In this document: positions 1 to 10,457 of the stretch, in pieces
Numbering within the stretch: the first letter of the stretch is position 1
Layout: the number at the start of each line of letters is the position of its first letter
From: Kosakonia sacchari SP1
Lineage (GTDB): Bacteria > Pseudomonadota > Gammaproteobacteria > Enterobacterales > Enterobacteriaceae
DNA length: 64,000 nucleotides
Direction: 5' to 3'
Assembly (NCBI RefSeq): GCF_000300455.3
Contig: NZ_CP007215.2
Span: 4,774,001-4,838,000 of the forward strand
Translations under genes and position numbers: made by a program
The notes under the pieces: model-generated
Database searches by the model: none
What the model was told of the DNA's origin: nothing
Seen by the model: only the letters and a program-made list of their open reading frames with translations

Positions 1-1
1 G

Positions 2-856
<855 letters not shown>

Positions 857-870
857 TTTGACTCAACTTT

Positions 871-894
871 GCCCTCTCTCTTCGGGGAGAGGGC
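871..894 (+). terminator. Hairpin with UUCG tetraloop between glpK and glpX
   Basis: Arms GCCCTCTC (871-878) and GAGAGGGC (887-894) pair perfectly. They continue inward with a T-G wobble and a C-G pair that close a TTCG loop, the very stable cUUCGg tetraloop. No T-run follows, so it is more likely an intercistronic attenuator or mRNA stabiliser than a full terminator. Confidence 0.5.
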
Positions 895-962
895 TGTCCA
901 ACAAACCCTCCTCTTGTCGCTGTGATAAACTTCGCTCAATTTCTTTCACTATAGAGTTTGTT

Positions 963-1973
963 ATGAGACGAGAACTTGCCATCGAATTCTCCCGCGTGAC
1001 CGAAGCCGCAGCGCTGGCTGGCTACAAATGGCTGGGGCGTGGCGATAAGAACACGGCGGATGGCGCAGCGGTTAACGCTATGCGCATCATGCTCAACAAT
1101 GTCGACATTGACGGCACCATCGTGATTGGTGAAGGCGAAATCGATGAAGCGCCAATGCTGTTTATCGGTGAAAAAGTCGGCACCGGTAAAGGTGACGCAG
1201 TCGATATCGCCGTTGACCCGATCGAAGGGACACGCATGACGGCGATGGGCCAGGCCAACGCGCTGGCGGTGCTGGCGGTCGGCGATAAAGGCTGTTTCCT
1301 GAATGCGCCGGATATGTACATGGAAAAACTGATTGTTGGTCCTGGTGCGAAAGGCGCTATCGATCTCAATCTGCCATTGGCTGATAACCTGCGCAATGTC
1401 GCTGCTGCGCTCGGCAAACCGCTGAGCGAACTGACGGTCACTATTCTGGCTAAACCGCGCCACGACGCCACCATTGCCGAAATGCAGGCGCTGGGCGTAC
1501 GCGTTTTCGCTATTCCCGATGGCGACGTTGCCGCGTCGATCCTCACTTGCATGCCGGATAGCGAAGTGGATGTCCTGTACGGCATTGGCGGTGCGCCGGA
1601 AGGTGTGGTTTCTGCGGCGGTCATCCGCGCGCTTGATGGCGATATGCAGGGCCGTCTGCTGGCGCGCCATCAGGTAAAAGGCGACAACGAAGAGAATCGT
1701 CGTATTGGCGAATATGAGTTAAAACGCTGCCGTGGTATGGGAATTGAAGCGGGTAATGTATTGCGTCTGGATGAAATGGCGCGCAGCGACAATGTGATTT
1801 TCGCCGCCACCGGCATCACCAAAGGTGATCTGTTGGACGGTATCACCCGTAAAGGCAATATCGCCACCACCGAAACGCTGCTGATCCGCGGCAAATCGCG
1901 CACCATTCGCCGTATTCAGTCTATTCACTACCTGGATCGCAAAGACCCGGAAGTGCAGCGTCATATACTGTAA
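963..1973 (+). CDS. glpX: Fructose-1,6-bisphosphatase, class II
   Basis: Cytoplasmic class II fructose 1,6-bisphosphatase of gluconeogenesis, 336 residues, the same length as E. coli GlpX. The ATG at 963 gives the conserved start MRRELAIEFSRVTEA. Metal and phosphate-binding residues expected for the Li+-sensitive phosphatase fold are visible: Asp33, Glu57 in the IGEGEIDEAPM motif, and Asp85/Glu88 in DPIEGT. The upstream open frame has no family similarity and overlaps the glpK end, so the internal ATG is chosen. It is co-oriented with glpK about 100 bases upstream, consistent with the glpFKX operon. Confidence 0.97.
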   Translation: MRRELAIEFSRVTEAAALAGYKWLGRGDKNTADGAAVNAMRIMLNNVDIDGTIVIGEGEIDEAPMLFIGEKVGTGKGDAVDIAVDPIEGTRMTAMGQANALAVLAVGDKGCFLNAPDMYMEKLIVGPGAKGAIDLNLPLADNLRNVAAALGKPLSELTVTILAKPRHDATIAEMQALGVRVFAIPDGDVAASILTCMPDSEVDVLYGIGGAPEGVVSAAVIRALDGDMQGRLLARHQVKGDNEENRRIGEYELKRCRGMGIEAGNVLRLDEMARSDNVIFAATGITKGDLLDGITRKGNIATTETLLIRGKSRTIRRIQSIHYLDRKDPEVQRHIL

Positions 1974-1993
1974 GGGTATTTGTTCAATTGAGC

Positions 1994-2017
1994 TTTCCGG
2001 CCTTCGCGGGCTGGAAA
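1994..2017 (+). terminator. Hairpin after glpX
   Basis: Arms TTTCCGGCC (1994-2002) and GGCTGGAAA (2009-2017) pair with one G-T wobble around a six-base loop. There is no T-run, so termination strength is uncertain. Confidence 0.4.
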
Positions 2018-2069
2018 TCTCACCCGACAGACACGAAGATAAGGCAACGCTACAGAACAGGAGAAAACC

Positions 2070-2816
2070 ATGGCGGACTGGGTAACAGGAAAAGTCACAA
2101 AGGTGCAGTTCTGGACCGATGCGCTATTCAGCCTCACCGTTCATGCCCCCGTTCACCCCTTCACTGCCGGACAATTCGCCAAGCTCGGGCTGGAAATTGA
2201 CGGCGAGCGCGTACAGCGCGCCTACTCATACGTAAACGCACCGAGCAACCCCGATCTGGAGTTCTATCTCGTTACCGTACCTGAAGGGAAACTCAGCCCG
2301 CGCCTGGCCGCGCTTCAGCCGGGGGACGAAGTGTTGCTGGTGAGCGAAGCCGCCGGTTTCTTCGTACTGGAAGAAGTACCAGACTGCGACACCTTGTGGA
2401 TGCTGGCAACCGGCACCGCGATTGGACCGTACTTGTCGATTTTGCAGGAAGGCAAAGATCTGGAGCGCTTCAAAAACCTGGTGCTGGTACATGCGGTGCG
2501 TTACGCGGCGGATTTAAGTTATTTGCCGCTGATGCTGGAGCTGCAAAAGCGCTACGAAGGGAAGCTTAAGATCCAGACGGTGGTCAGCCGGGAGACACTT
2601 TCCGGTTCGCTGACCGGGCGCGTTCCGGCGCTGATTGAAAGCGGTGCGCTGGAAGAAGCGGTCGGGCTGCCGATGACAGCGGAGACCTGCCATGTGATGC
2701 TGTGCGGCAACCCGCAAATGGTGCGTGATACCACACAGTTACTGAAAGATACCCGCCAGATGGCAAAACACCTGCGCCGCCGTCCGGGGCATATCACCGC
2801 CGAACACTATTGGTGA
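2070..2816 (+). CDS. fpr: Ferredoxin/flavodoxin-NADP+ reductase
   Basis: FAD-dependent reductase that moves electrons between NADPH and flavodoxin or ferredoxin; in E. coli it belongs to the SoxRS oxidative-stress response. It has 248 residues, the family length. Seen in the sequence: the FAD-binding RAYSY at residues 50-54, the NADP-binding LATGTAIGPY at 112-121, CGNPQM at 212-217, and the C-terminal Tyr-Trp that stacks on the flavin in this subclass. A Shine-Dalgarno AGGAG precedes the ATG. The gene follows glpX, and the convergent yiiR ends immediately after its stop. I did not identify a convincing SoxS box. Confidence 0.97.
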   Translation: MADWVTGKVTKVQFWTDALFSLTVHAPVHPFTAGQFAKLGLEIDGERVQRAYSYVNAPSNPDLEFYLVTVPEGKLSPRLAALQPGDEVLLVSEAAGFFVLEEVPDCDTLWMLATGTAIGPYLSILQEGKDLERFKNLVLVHAVRYAADLSYLPLMLELQKRYEGKLKIQTVVSRETLSGSLTGRVPALIESGALEEAVGLPMTAETCHVMLCGNPQMVRDTTQLLKDTRQMAKHLRRRPGHITAEHYW

Positions 2817-3236
2817 TCAGCGGTACTTCACATCCAGCGTCTCTTTGCCGTACTTATTTTCCCCCTGGGTGCCCACAAATGCGCCCAGGTCGATAACCAT
2901 CATTACGATAATCACCACCGGGATCAGACGTCCCACCGTCCACTCCAGCGTACCGCCCAGCACTTGCCAGTTGCCTGAAAGCAGCATCCACGCCAGCACC
3001 ATCAGCAACCCCCATGCACCGTGACGCCCCCGGTCATGCAGACGTTTTACCATCACGCAGGTTGTCGGCCAGATCAGACATACAAGGATGAATGCTGCCA
3101 TCTGAAAATCGAGCATACCGCCGTTAGCAAGCACAAACAGCACCGTCATACTCAACACCCACAGGATCACCCAGACCCAAAAATCGCGACGCCCAATGCG
3201 CCCTTTAAAAGAGAACAACCACTGCTGTATGCCCAT
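2817..3236 (-). CDS. yiiR: DUF805 family inner-membrane protein YiiR
   Basis: A 139-residue integral membrane protein of the DUF805 family, with several hydrophobic helices (around residues 20-40, 43-60, 75-95 and 100-120). The N-terminal signature is FKGRIGRRDFW and the central motif is VKRLHDRGRHG, both typical of DUF805. Its function is not established. The stop lies directly against the fpr stop on the other strand, so the two genes converge without a gap. Position between fpr and yiiQ is conserved with E. coli. An AAGGAA ribosome site precedes the ATG. Confidence 0.88.
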   Translation of the reverse strand: MGIQQWLFSFKGRIGRRDFWVWVILWVLSMTVLFVLANGGMLDFQMAAFILVCLIWPTTCVMVKRLHDRGRHGAWGLLMVLAWMLLSGNWQVLGGTLEWTVGRLIPVVIIVMMVIDLGAFVGTQGENKYGKETLDVKYR

Positions 3237-3349
3237 GTAAGGTTCCTTATTATCGTAGTGCCGCGTAGTTTACCCTGGCGGCGGGAGTTTTTGACAAGCC
3301 AGCCCGATATCGTTTTAATCGTGAGCAAACTCAACAGAGGGCGAAGTGA

Positions 3350-3949
3350 ATGAAAGCATGGCGTTATCCCATTTGGCTGCTCTTTTCCGCGCTGATTTTC
3401 AGCATGCCGATTCATGCAGAAGAGCCGCCGACCGCCACCACTGCGCCCTATTTATGGCCGGGCGCACCGACATTTGACCAGTCGATTAGTCAGTTTCGAG
3501 AGAAATTCAACACCGATAACCCAACGCTGGCACTCAGCGAATTTCGCGCGGTGGATAGCCGGGGCGATCAGGCGAACCTGACGCGCGCAGCCACGAAAAT
3601 CAATGATTACCTCTACGCCTCGACGGCGCTGGAGCGCGGCACGCTGAAAATCAAATCGATGCAGATTACCTGGCTGCCAGTGCAAGGCCCGGAGCAAAAA
3701 GCGGCGAAAGCAAAGGCTCAGGAGTATATGGCGGCGTTTATCCGCGCCTTTTCACCGACGCTAACCGCCGCGCAAAGTACGCAAAAGCTGCAAAAATTGC
3801 TGACTAACGGCAAAAACAAACCTTACTACGCCGAAACGGAAGGTGCGATTCGCTATGTGGTGGCAGACAACGGCGAAAAAGGGCTGACCTTCGCTGTTGA
3901 ACCGATTAAGCTGACGCTATCTGATTCGCTGGAAGAGAACAATAAATGA
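3350..3949 (+). CDS. yiiQ: DUF1454 family exported protein YiiQ
   Basis: A 199-residue predicted periplasmic protein of unknown function. The first 23 residues form a Sec signal peptide (Lys/Arg start, hydrophobic core IWLLFSALIF, likely cleavage after HA before EEPP). The mature part is a soluble DUF1454 domain rich in charged residues. The gene is divergent from yiiR and lies about 100 bases before tpiA, the same neighbourhood as E. coli yiiQ. Nothing in the sequence points to a catalytic role. Confidence 0.87.
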   Translation: MKAWRYPIWLLFSALIFSMPIHAEEPPTATTAPYLWPGAPTFDQSISQFREKFNTDNPTLALSEFRAVDSRGDQANLTRAATKINDYLYASTALERGTLKIKSMQITWLPVQGPEQKAAKAKAQEYMAAFIRAFSPTLTAAQSTQKLQKLLTNGKNKPYYAETEGAIRYVVADNGEKGLTFAVEPIKLTLSDSLEENNK

Positions 3950-4056
3950 CAAAAAGCAAAGCCTTTCAGGGGATGAATCTCTATACTGTTTCACAGACCA
4001 TGCTGCCCTGAGGGGCGGCCATATTCCTTAATTCGCCAAGCGCGTGGAGAGTAAAA

Positions 4057-4824
4057 ATGCGACATCCTTTAGTGATGGGTAACTGGAAACTGAACGGCAG
4101 CCGCCACATGGTAAACGAACTGGTTGCAAACCTGCGTACCGAGCTGGCTGGCGTAACGGGTTGTGCTGTCTCAATCGCTCCGCCGGAAATGTACCTCGAT
4201 CTGGCTAAACATGCGGCTGACGGCAGCCACATCGTACTGGGCGCGCAAAACGTTGACGTTAACCTGTCTGGCGCATTCACCGGCGAAACCTCTGCCGAAA
4301 TGCTGAAAGATATTGGCGCGAAATACATCATCATCGGCCACTCTGAGCGCCGTACTTACCACAAAGAATCCGACGAGTTGATCGCGAAAAAATTCGCTGT
4401 GCTGAAAGCGCAGGGTCTGACGCCGGTTCTGTGCATCGGTGAAACCGAAGCAGAAAACGAAGCCGGTAAAACCGAAGAAGTGTGCGCACGTCAGATCGAC
4501 GCCGTGCTGAAAACGCAGGGCGCGGCGGCATTCGAAGGCGCGGTAATTGCCTACGAACCGGTTTGGGCTATCGGTACCGGCAAATCCGCTACCCCGGCTC
4601 AGGCACAGGCTGTTCACAAATTTATCCGTGACCACATTGCTAAAGCCGACGCGAAAGTGGCTGAACAAGTGATCATTCAGTACGGCGGTTCCGTTAACGC
4701 TGGCAACGCAGCTGAGCTGTTCACCCAGCCGGATATCGACGGCGCACTGGTTGGCGGCGCATCCCTGAAAGCAGACGCTTTTGCGGTGATCGTTAAAGCG
4801 GCAGAAGCTGCAAAACAGGCGTAA
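4057..4824 (+). CDS. tpiA: Triosephosphate isomerase
   Basis: Glycolytic enzyme interconverting dihydroxyacetone phosphate and glyceraldehyde 3-phosphate; a 255-residue TIM barrel. The catalytic set is visible: Asn9 and Lys11 in GNWKLNG, His95 in IGHSERR, Glu167 in [11 protein letters not shown] (which includes the mobile phosphate loop), and the phosphate-binding YGGSV near the C-terminus. The ATG at 4057 gives the conserved N-terminus [11 protein letters not shown]. It is followed by a strong bidirectional terminator, which isolates it from the convergent permease gene. Confidence 0.98.
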   Translation: MRHPLVMGNWKLNGSRHMVNELVANLRTELAGVTGCAVSIAPPEMYLDLAKHAADGSHIVLGAQNVDVNLSGAFTGETSAEMLKDIGAKYIIIGHSERRTYHKESDELIAKKFAVLKAQGLTPVLCIGETEAENEAGKTEEVCARQIDAVLKTQGAAAFEGAVIAYEPVWAIGTGKSATPAQAQAVHKFIRDHIAKADAKVAEQVIIQYGGSVNAGNAAELFTQPDIDGALVGGASLKADAFAVIVKAAEAAKQA

Positions 4825-4833
4825 TTCTGTTTT

Positions 4834-4860
4834 ACCCTCTCCCACCCGGGAGAGGGTTTT
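4834..4860. terminator. Bidirectional terminator between tpiA and the DASS permease
   Basis: Stem ACCCTCTCCC (4834-4843) with GGGAGAGGGT (4848-4857), a four-base loop, TTT before and TTT after. It can serve both convergent genes. Confidence 0.8.
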
Positions 4861-4863
4861 ACC

Positions 4864-6168
4864 TCACAATTTCCCCAACATGCTAAACCACGCGTAATCC
4901 AGCGGTAACAACACCAGATACGTCACCACTGCCAGTGCCAGACAGAGCAGCATCCCCGATCTCGCCGGCACTTTGCCGAGCGCCATCGCCACCACAATCG
5001 GCGACGCCTGATACGGCAACAGCGGCGTGGAATATCCCAGCACCTGAATCATGATCACTGACAACAACGGAAAACCGGTGGCGTCGGCAAAACTCTGCGC
5101 AAGCGTAGTAAACAGTGCAGGTACGCCGTTAGCGGTCATAATAAAATTCAGGGCGGTGGTAATGCCGGTCAGCGCCAGGAAACTGGTGAATGGCCGCGCC
5201 GAATCGAGCGGCATCACATGCAGCAGCGCATCACCGACGGCGCTACCGATCCCGGTTTGCGTCACCGTAATCGCCAGGCCAAGAATTCCCGCCACATAGA
5301 TACAGGTGCGAATATTCACGCCGCTGGAAAATTCATCACCCGTGATAAACCCCACGCGCGGCAGCAGCGTCACGCAGGCGGCAGCTAGCCCCGTCCACGC
5401 AGGCCCGATGCCGTGCCAGCTTTCGGTAACCCACAACGTCAGCACCACCGCCAGCATCCACGCCAGCCGTTTCTCTGCCCGGCTCATCGGTTCAGAAGGG
5501 GCTTGCTCGCGGGGCGCACGTGGCTGACCGGGAAAAAGCCAGCAAATAAGGCCAATCAAGATCAGCCCTTTTAAAATGCCAAGCACCGGCGTATGCAACA
5601 GCAGATAAGGCACATAGTTAAGATGAATGCCGTAAGAGCCTTCTGCCGCGCCGCTCATCACCAGGTTTGGTACGTTGGCGGGCAAAATGGTTGCCGATAA
5701 CTGAAAAGTGCCGAAACCGACCGCCAGCGCCAGCCCATACCAGGAGCGCGTCCCTTCGTTAATGCCTGCGCGCGCTGCCATTGCTGCGACGATTGGCATC
5801 AACAACGCAATGCGTCCCATGTTCGAAGGCATCACAAACGCCAGCGCGTAACTTAGCAGTACGACGCTTGCGACCATTTGCAGCCATGAGTCGGTCAGCT
5901 TTGCCGATAATGCTCTCGCCGCCCGATCCGCCAGACCGGTTTTGCGTATTGCCACACCGAGCACAAAACCGCTGAACACCAGCCAGAAGGCCGATGAAGC
6001 GAAACCGCCAAAAATGACGTCCGGCGGCGCAATTTTCGCTACCATCGCCGCCGTAAAAAACAGCAGCGCGGTGATAAATTCCGGCAATAACGAGGTGGCC
6101 CACAGCACGATGGTGATGCCGACAATGACAGAGGGAAGGAACAGAGGGTGAGCAAACCAGAGCGACAT
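4864..6168 (-). CDS. SLC13/DASS-family anion permease
   Basis: A 434-residue, highly hydrophobic inner-membrane protein with roughly 10-12 predicted helices and a central charged cytoplasmic loop (PRAPREQAPSEPMSRAEKR, near residues 210-230). The internal repeat layout and segments such as PSNMGRIALLMP and the C-terminal MTANGVPALFTTLAQ resemble the divalent anion:Na+ symporter (DASS/SLC13) group, which carries dicarboxylates, sulfate or related anions. The substrate cannot be read from sequence. An AGGAGA ribosome site precedes the ATG. In E. coli K-12 tpiA and cdh are neighbours, so this gene is an insertion relative to that layout. It appears monocistronic. Confidence 0.75.
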   Translation of the reverse strand: MSLWFAHPLFLPSVIVGITIVLWATSLLPEFITALLFFTAAMVAKIAPPDVIFGGFASSAFWLVFSGFVLGVAIRKTGLADRAARALSAKLTDSWLQMVASVVLLSYALAFVMPSNMGRIALLMPIVAAMAARAGINEGTRSWYGLALAVGFGTFQLSATILPANVPNLVMSGAAEGSYGIHLNYVPYLLLHTPVLGILKGLILIGLICWLFPGQPRAPREQAPSEPMSRAEKRLAWMLAVVLTLWVTESWHGIGPAWTGLAAACVTLLPRVGFITGDEFSSGVNIRTCIYVAGILGLAITVTQTGIGSAVGDALLHVMPLDSARPFTSFLALTGITTALNFIMTANGVPALFTTLAQSFADATGFPLLSVIMIQVLGYSTPLLPYQASPIVVAMALGKVPARSGMLLCLALAVVTYLVLLPLDYAWFSMLGKL

Positions 6169-6241
6169 GCCTGTCTCCTGTAGATTTTTTCAGCAAGTCT
6201 ACGGTGACAGGCAGACGGAGTAAACGTGAATTATGGTGGGG

Positions 6242-7000
6242 TTATTTCAGGATATCGCATTGATGATCCTGAATTTCCTCTGCCGATGCGCGGTTTAGCG
6301 CTAACAGATCACGCTCGGTGGCCAGCAACACAAATGAGCCATCGGCCTGCTGTGCCATTGCCAGCGCGAATCGTCCCATATGCGCTTTTGCTTCCGGCAC
6401 TTCTTCTGCCAGCATCACAAACGGGCTGCGTTGCACCAACTCCGCTTCTGTCACGCGGCGCGCTAAATATTGATGACCGAGCAGACCGCCAGGAAACGCT
6501 AACCACTGGCTGCTGATACGTGCGGCATTGTCATTCAGTTGCGTGCGCACATCGGAACGCAGGCAGGAGATATGGATATGAAAATGGTTCTGTGTGCGCC
6601 CGGAGCGTGAATTAATGGTCAACGAGATGGCGTTGTCCGGCACCGTACTACCACGCAGTTTGCTCATCACATCGCGGGATTGCCACGCTTGCCAGAAGAA
6701 GTTGGGCGTTGCCGGTTGCAGCAGCAACGGGCTTTCCGTGCCGTTGATGCGATAAGTTGGCATCAGCAAAAACTGCAGCGGCCCATTGCGATCTTTCATC
6801 AACACATAGCCGCTTTTCAGGTTCACCTGGGCGCAGGGTTTTGGCGAGTTATGCTCGCGCATGTTCGGTAAACATTGTTCGGTGACAATATGACGCAGCG
6901 CATCCGGGTTACCGCTGTTTTTAAACCATAACCACGCTCCCGCCGCTGCCAGTAAGGCCAGCACCAACAGAATAATGACGATGCGACGCACTGTTTTCAT
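6242..7000 (-). CDS. cdh: CDP-diacylglycerol pyrophosphatase
   Basis: Membrane-anchored hydrolase that cleaves CDP-diacylglycerol to CMP and phosphatidate; 252 residues. One N-terminal transmembrane anchor (about residues 6-26) is followed by a periplasmic domain related to the HIT superfamily, with the histidine motif [11 protein letters not shown] (HFHIH at 139-143). A ribosome site AAGGAAGCGG precedes the ATG. The gene sits beside sbp as in E. coli, separated here by about 120 bases that hold the sbp terminator. Confidence 0.93.
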   Translation of the reverse strand: MKTVRRIVIILLVLALLAAAGAWLWFKNSGNPDALRHIVTEQCLPNMREHNSPKPCAQVNLKSGYVLMKDRNGPLQFLLMPTYRINGTESPLLLQPATPNFFWQAWQSRDVMSKLRGSTVPDNAISLTINSRSGRTQNHFHIHISCLRSDVRTQLNDNAARISSQWLAFPGGLLGHQYLARRVTEAELVQRSPFVMLAEEVPEAKAHMGRFALAMAQQADGSFVLLATERDLLALNRASAEEIQDHQCDILK

Positions 7001-7091
7001 TTTTTCCGCTTCCTTTGCTGAAAGAACCGGAATGATAGCGCAAATTGCAGGGCAAGTTGGAAATCCTGGATTTTACGCAGGTGAAAAGCAA

Positions 7092-7115
7092 AAACGCCCT
7101 CTTATGAGGGCGTTT
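7092..7115 (-). terminator. sbp terminator
   Basis: Perfect 10-bp stem AAACGCCCTC (7092-7101) / GAGGGCGTTT (7106-7115) with a four-base loop; on the minus strand it is followed by a T-rich tract. Confidence 0.8.
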
Positions 7116-7122
7116 GGGGGGA

Positions 7123-8112
7123 TTAACGTTTACTGATTTGGTCGAACGTACCACCGTTGGAGAAGTGCTCTTTTTGCGCCTTCGTCCAGCCACCGAACAC
7201 ATCATCAATGGTGAACAGTTTCAGTTTCGGGAACGCGCTGGCGTATTTCGCCGCTATCTGCGCGTCACGCGGACGATAGAAGTTCTTCGCGGCAATCTCC
7301 TGGCCTTCCGGCGAGTAGAGATATTTCAGATAGGCTTCCGCGACTTTCTCAGTCCCTTTCTTCTCTGCCACTTTGTCGACAACAGAGACGGTCGGTTCTG
7401 CGAGAATAGATTCGCTCGGGGTGACAATTTCAAACTTGTCTTTGCCCAGTTCGTTCGTTGCCAGCAGCGCTTCGTTTTCCCACGCAATCAATACATCACC
7501 GATGCCGCGCTCAACAAAGGTATTGGTCGCACCGCGTGCGCCGGAATCCAGCACTTCGACATTTTTAAACAGCGCTTTGACGAACTCCTGCGCTTTTGCC
7601 TGATCGCCGCCGTTCTGATGCAGCGCGTAGCCCCAGGCAGCCAGGTAGTTCCAGCGTGCGCCGCCGGAGCTTTTCGGGTTCGGCGTGATCACTGAAACAC
7701 CGGGTTTAATCAGATCGTTCCAGTCATGAATCTGTTTCGGGTTGCCTTTACGGACCAGGAAAACGATGGTCGAAGTGTACGGAGCGGAATTGTCTGGCAA
7801 GCGTTTGATCCAGTTTTTATCGATACGGCCACGTTCTGCAATCGCGTCGACATCGTAGGCCAGCGCCAGAGTTACCACATCGGCGTCGATACCGTTGATA
7901 ACCGATGTTGCTTGTTTGCCGGAGCCGCCATGGGACTGACGGATCACAACGTTGTCGCCAGTCTCTTGTTTCCAGTGCGCGCTGAAAGCTTTGTTGTATT
8001 GCTCATACAGCTCACGCGTTGGATCGTAAGAGACGTTTAATAACTGGATATCCTTTGCCAGAACGCTGGTAGAAGCCAGCAATAATGTAATCCCCAAGCC
8101 CCATTTATTCAT
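7123..8112 (-). CDS. sbp: Sulfate/thiosulfate-binding periplasmic protein
   Basis: Substrate-binding component that delivers sulfate or thiosulfate to the CysUWA ABC importer; 329 residues. A Sec signal peptide of 19 residues ends in SVLA before [17 protein letters not shown], the conserved start of the mature Sbp/CysP family. Other family stretches are [30 protein letters not shown] and FYRPRD. It is monocistronic, with its own terminator, and lies next to pfkA as in E. coli. CysB control would be expected from the family, but I did not define a binding site. Confidence 0.96.
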   Translation of the reverse strand: MNKWGLGITLLLASTSVLAKDIQLLNVSYDPTRELYEQYNKAFSAHWKQETGDNVVIRQSHGGSGKQATSVINGIDADVVTLALAYDVDAIAERGRIDKNWIKRLPDNSAPYTSTIVFLVRKGNPKQIHDWNDLIKPGVSVITPNPKSSGGARWNYLAAWGYALHQNGGDQAKAQEFVKALFKNVEVLDSGARGATNTFVERGIGDVLIAWENEALLATNELGKDKFEIVTPSESILAEPTVSVVDKVAEKKGTEKVAEAYLKYLYSPEGQEIAAKNFYRPRDAQIAAKYASAFPKLKLFTIDDVFGGWTKAQKEHFSNGGTFDQISKR

Positions 8113-8227
8113 CGCCCGCTCTCTTAAAGTTATCGATTTTGATGTCGCCAGACTGCCAGAAAGACATCCAATGATTAAAGAATAAAAAAAGATTGGCTAT
8201 AACTTTGGGAATAAATCAGGATAAAAA

Positions 8228-8251
8228 AACGCCCTCGTTATTGAGGGCGTT
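8228..8251 (-). terminator. pfkA terminator
   Basis: Stem AACGCCCTC (8228-8236) / GAGGGCGTT (8243-8251) with a six-base loop; on the minus strand it runs into seven consecutive T residues. Confidence 0.88.
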
Positions 8252-8258
8252 CTTGCTC

Positions 8259-9221
8259 TTAGTAGAGTTTTTTCGCGCAGTCGAGCCAGTCGCCTTTGAA
8301 CGGGCGTTTCATGTTCTCGATAGCATCGATGATGTCGTGATGCACCATTTTTTCGTTCTGAATACCAACACAACGGCCGCCATAACCTTGCAGTAGCAGT
8401 TCGATCGCGTAAGAACCCATACGGGAAGCCAGAATGCGGTCGTAAGGCACCGGAGAACCGCCGCGCTGGATATGACCAAGAACGGTGGCGCGGGTTTCAC
8501 GCTGGGTTTCGCTTTCGATGTATTTCGCCAGCTCGTCGATATCGCAGATGTGCTCGGTAATCGCTACGATGGCGTGTTTTTTACCTTTGGCGATACCCGC
8601 TTTGATTTCTGCTACCAGATCTTCACGGTTGAATTCCACTTCAGGCAGTACGATAAACTCGCAACCGCCCGCAATCGCCGCCGCCAGCGTCAGGTCGCCG
8701 CAGTAGCGACCCATCACTTCAACGATGGAAATACGCTGGTGGGAAGAAGAGGTGTCACGCAGGCGGTCAATGGCTTCCACCACGGTTTGCAAGGCGGTGA
8801 AGTAACCGATGGTGTAGTCGGTACCTGCTACGTCGTTATCGATGGTGCCCGGCAGACCGATGCACGGGAAACCCATCTCAGTCAGGCGTTTAGCACCCAT
8901 GTAGGAACCGTCGCCGCCGATAACAACCAGCGCGTCGATACCGCGTTTTTTCATGTTCTCAATAGCCACGGCGCGGATATGCTCTTCACGGAATTCCGGG
9001 AAGCGGGCGGAGCCGAGGAATGTACCGCCGCGGTTGATCATGTCGGACACGCTGTAGCGGTCAAGTTGGATCATGCGGTCTTCGTACAGGCCGAGGTAAC
9101 CGTCATAGATACCTGCAACTTCCAGACCTTCTGTCAATGCTGCGCGGACGACACCGCGGATCGCGGCATTCATGCCTGGCGCATCACCGCCACTTGTCAA
9201 CACACCGATTTTTTTAATCAT
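8259..9221 (-). CDS. pfkA: 6-phosphofructokinase I
   Basis: Main glycolytic phosphofructokinase, ATP-dependent, 320 residues as in E. coli. The start at 9221 is chosen because it gives [18 protein letters not shown] and has AGAGGT in front of it; a longer reading upstream has no family similarity. The ATP loop [10 protein letters not shown], the GGDGSYMGA phosphate site, the catalytic GTIDNDV (Asp that activates the substrate hydroxyl) and the fructose 6-phosphate region MGRYCGDL are all visible. It is transcribed alone and ends at a strong terminator. Confidence 0.98.
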   Translation of the reverse strand: MIKKIGVLTSGGDAPGMNAAIRGVVRAALTEGLEVAGIYDGYLGLYEDRMIQLDRYSVSDMINRGGTFLGSARFPEFREEHIRAVAIENMKKRGIDALVVIGGDGSYMGAKRLTEMGFPCIGLPGTIDNDVAGTDYTIGYFTALQTVVEAIDRLRDTSSSHQRISIVEVMGRYCGDLTLAAAIAGGCEFIVLPEVEFNREDLVAEIKAGIAKGKKHAIVAITEHICDIDELAKYIESETQRETRATVLGHIQRGGSPVPYDRILASRMGSYAIELLLQGYGGRCVGIQNEKMVHHDIIDAIENMKRPFKGDWLDCAKKLY

Positions 9222-9422
9222 GACTACCTCTGAACTTAGGAATGCAAAATAAAATTCTGTGGCCCGAAGCGACTCCCCTGTGGGAGCGAACAACTATGCT
9301 GCAAATAGTATATCAATCCCAGCTTGCTGAATTGATTCAGGTCAGACCAAATGGCGGTAATTTATACACAAAAAGTTGGTCTGGCTCACTTTTTACAACG
9401 AAATACGAAAGCCTCTACGTGC

Positions 9423-10307
9423 TTATCGTCCTTGAGGTACTACCGAACAAGGATCCTGATGGATTATCACATCAGAACCCGGGAAACGTTGCAGAATCGC
9501 CTGTTCTACCTGCTCAGCAATAAGATGCGCCTGAACGAGCGGCAGGTTATCTTCCATTTCCAGATGTATTTGAATAAAGCGGGTCGGCCCTGACTGCCGC
9601 GTGCGAAGATCGTGAGCGCCGCTGACGCCCGGCCAGGAGGTGACAATGGTGAAAATTTCCTGTCGCTCTTCGTCGGGTAAAGCTCTGTCCAGCAATGCCT
9701 GAACTGCGTCATACCCCATGTGTAACGCGCTATACAAAATATAGCTGCCAATACCCAACGCAAACAATGCATCGGCACGATGCCATCCATACCAGGAGAG
9801 CCCCAGCGCGATGAGAATTGCGCCGTTCATCATAACATCAGACTGATAATGAAGCATATCCGCCCGCACCGCCTGGCTGTGGGTTTTCCGCACGACCCAG
9901 CGCTGAAAAGTGACAAGGATCACAGTGCTAAACAGCGCGATCAACGTGACCGTAATACCAATGCCAGCATCACGAAGCGGTTCAGGCTTAGCAAGGTGCT
10001 GAATACCGGTCAAAAACAGGAACAAGGCTGAACCAGAAATAAACATACTTTGTGCCAGCGCCGCCAGCGATTCCGCCTTTCCGTGACCGAATGTGTGCTC
10101 TTCGTCAGCAGGTTGCAGCGAATAGCGTACAACCAGCAAGTTGGTTAGCGACGCAGCAATATCCACCAGCGAATCAACCAGCGCCGCCAAAATACTGACC
10201 GAACCGGTAAACCACCACGCGAAGATTTTAATTACCAGCAGTGACGATGCCATGACGGTCGCCGCAACCGCTGCCCGGGTGACCAGACGCCCATAGGATT
10301 GATTCAT
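9423..10307 (-). CDS. fieF: Cation-efflux pump FieF (CDF family)
   Basis: Proton-driven exporter of Fe(II), Zn(II) and related divalent metals; cation diffusion facilitator of 294 residues with six predicted helices and a cytoplasmic C-terminal domain. The transport site residues are present: Asp45 and Asp49 in DSLVDIAAS, and His153 and Asp157 in HYQSD. The HTFGHGK loop at 71-77 is also typical. The start at 10307 (MNQSYGRLV) follows an AGGAGC ribosome site; the in-frame codons upstream lack one. E. coli FieF has 300 residues, so the C-terminus is slightly shorter here. Neighbours pfkA and cpxP are as in E. coli. Confidence 0.95.
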   Translation of the reverse strand: MNQSYGRLVTRAAVAATVMASSLLVIKIFAWWFTGSVSILAALVDSLVDIAASLTNLLVVRYSLQPADEEHTFGHGKAESLAALAQSMFISGSALFLFLTGIQHLAKPEPLRDAGIGITVTLIALFSTVILVTFQRWVVRKTHSQAVRADMLHYQSDVMMNGAILIALGLSWYGWHRADALFALGIGSYILYSALHMGYDAVQALLDRALPDEERQEIFTIVTSWPGVSGAHDLRTRQSGPTRFIQIHLEMEDNLPLVQAHLIAEQVEQAILQRFPGSDVIIHQDPCSVVPQGR

Positions 10308-10390
10308 AAACGCTCCTGCTTGGATCCAGCAGGGATTATAACGAAAGCCAGGCAACAGCAATGGGGAAATTAAGCGGTGGAATTGCGGGC

Positions 10391-10448
10391 AAAAAAAACC
10401 CCCACATCATGTGGGGGAAGACAGGGATGGTGTCTATGGCAAGGAAAA
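10391..10448 (-). ncRNA. cpxQ: CpxQ sRNA from the cpxP 3' end
   Basis: The last bases of cpxP and its 3' UTR, read on the minus strand, match the known CpxQ sRNA: it begins TTTTCCTTGCC at 10448, contains the conserved pairing regions, and ends in a stem CCCCCACA / TGTGGGGG followed by eight T residues. The implied length is 58 nt. CpxQ is released from cpxP mRNA by RNase E and represses membrane-protein mRNAs with Hfq; that role is established knowledge, the match is seen here. Confidence 0.88.
10399..10417 (-). terminator. cpxP/CpxQ Rho-independent terminator
   Basis: Eight-bp stem with a three-base loop, followed on the minus strand by eight T residues. Confidence 0.92.
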
Positions 10449-10457
10449 CAGGGTTTG

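Noticed and set aside
936-1670. Open frame of 244 codons antisense to glpX
   Set aside because: It mirrors glpX codon structure and shows no recognisable domain.
8472-9233. Open frame of about 250 codons antisense to pfkA
   Set aside because: It lies wholly opposite a conserved gene, lacks a ribosome site and has low-complexity composition typical of a shadow frame.
9242-9593. Small plus-strand frames between pfkA and fieF
   Set aside because: They cover the pfkA upstream region and the end of fieF, with no ribosome site or recognisable protein feature.
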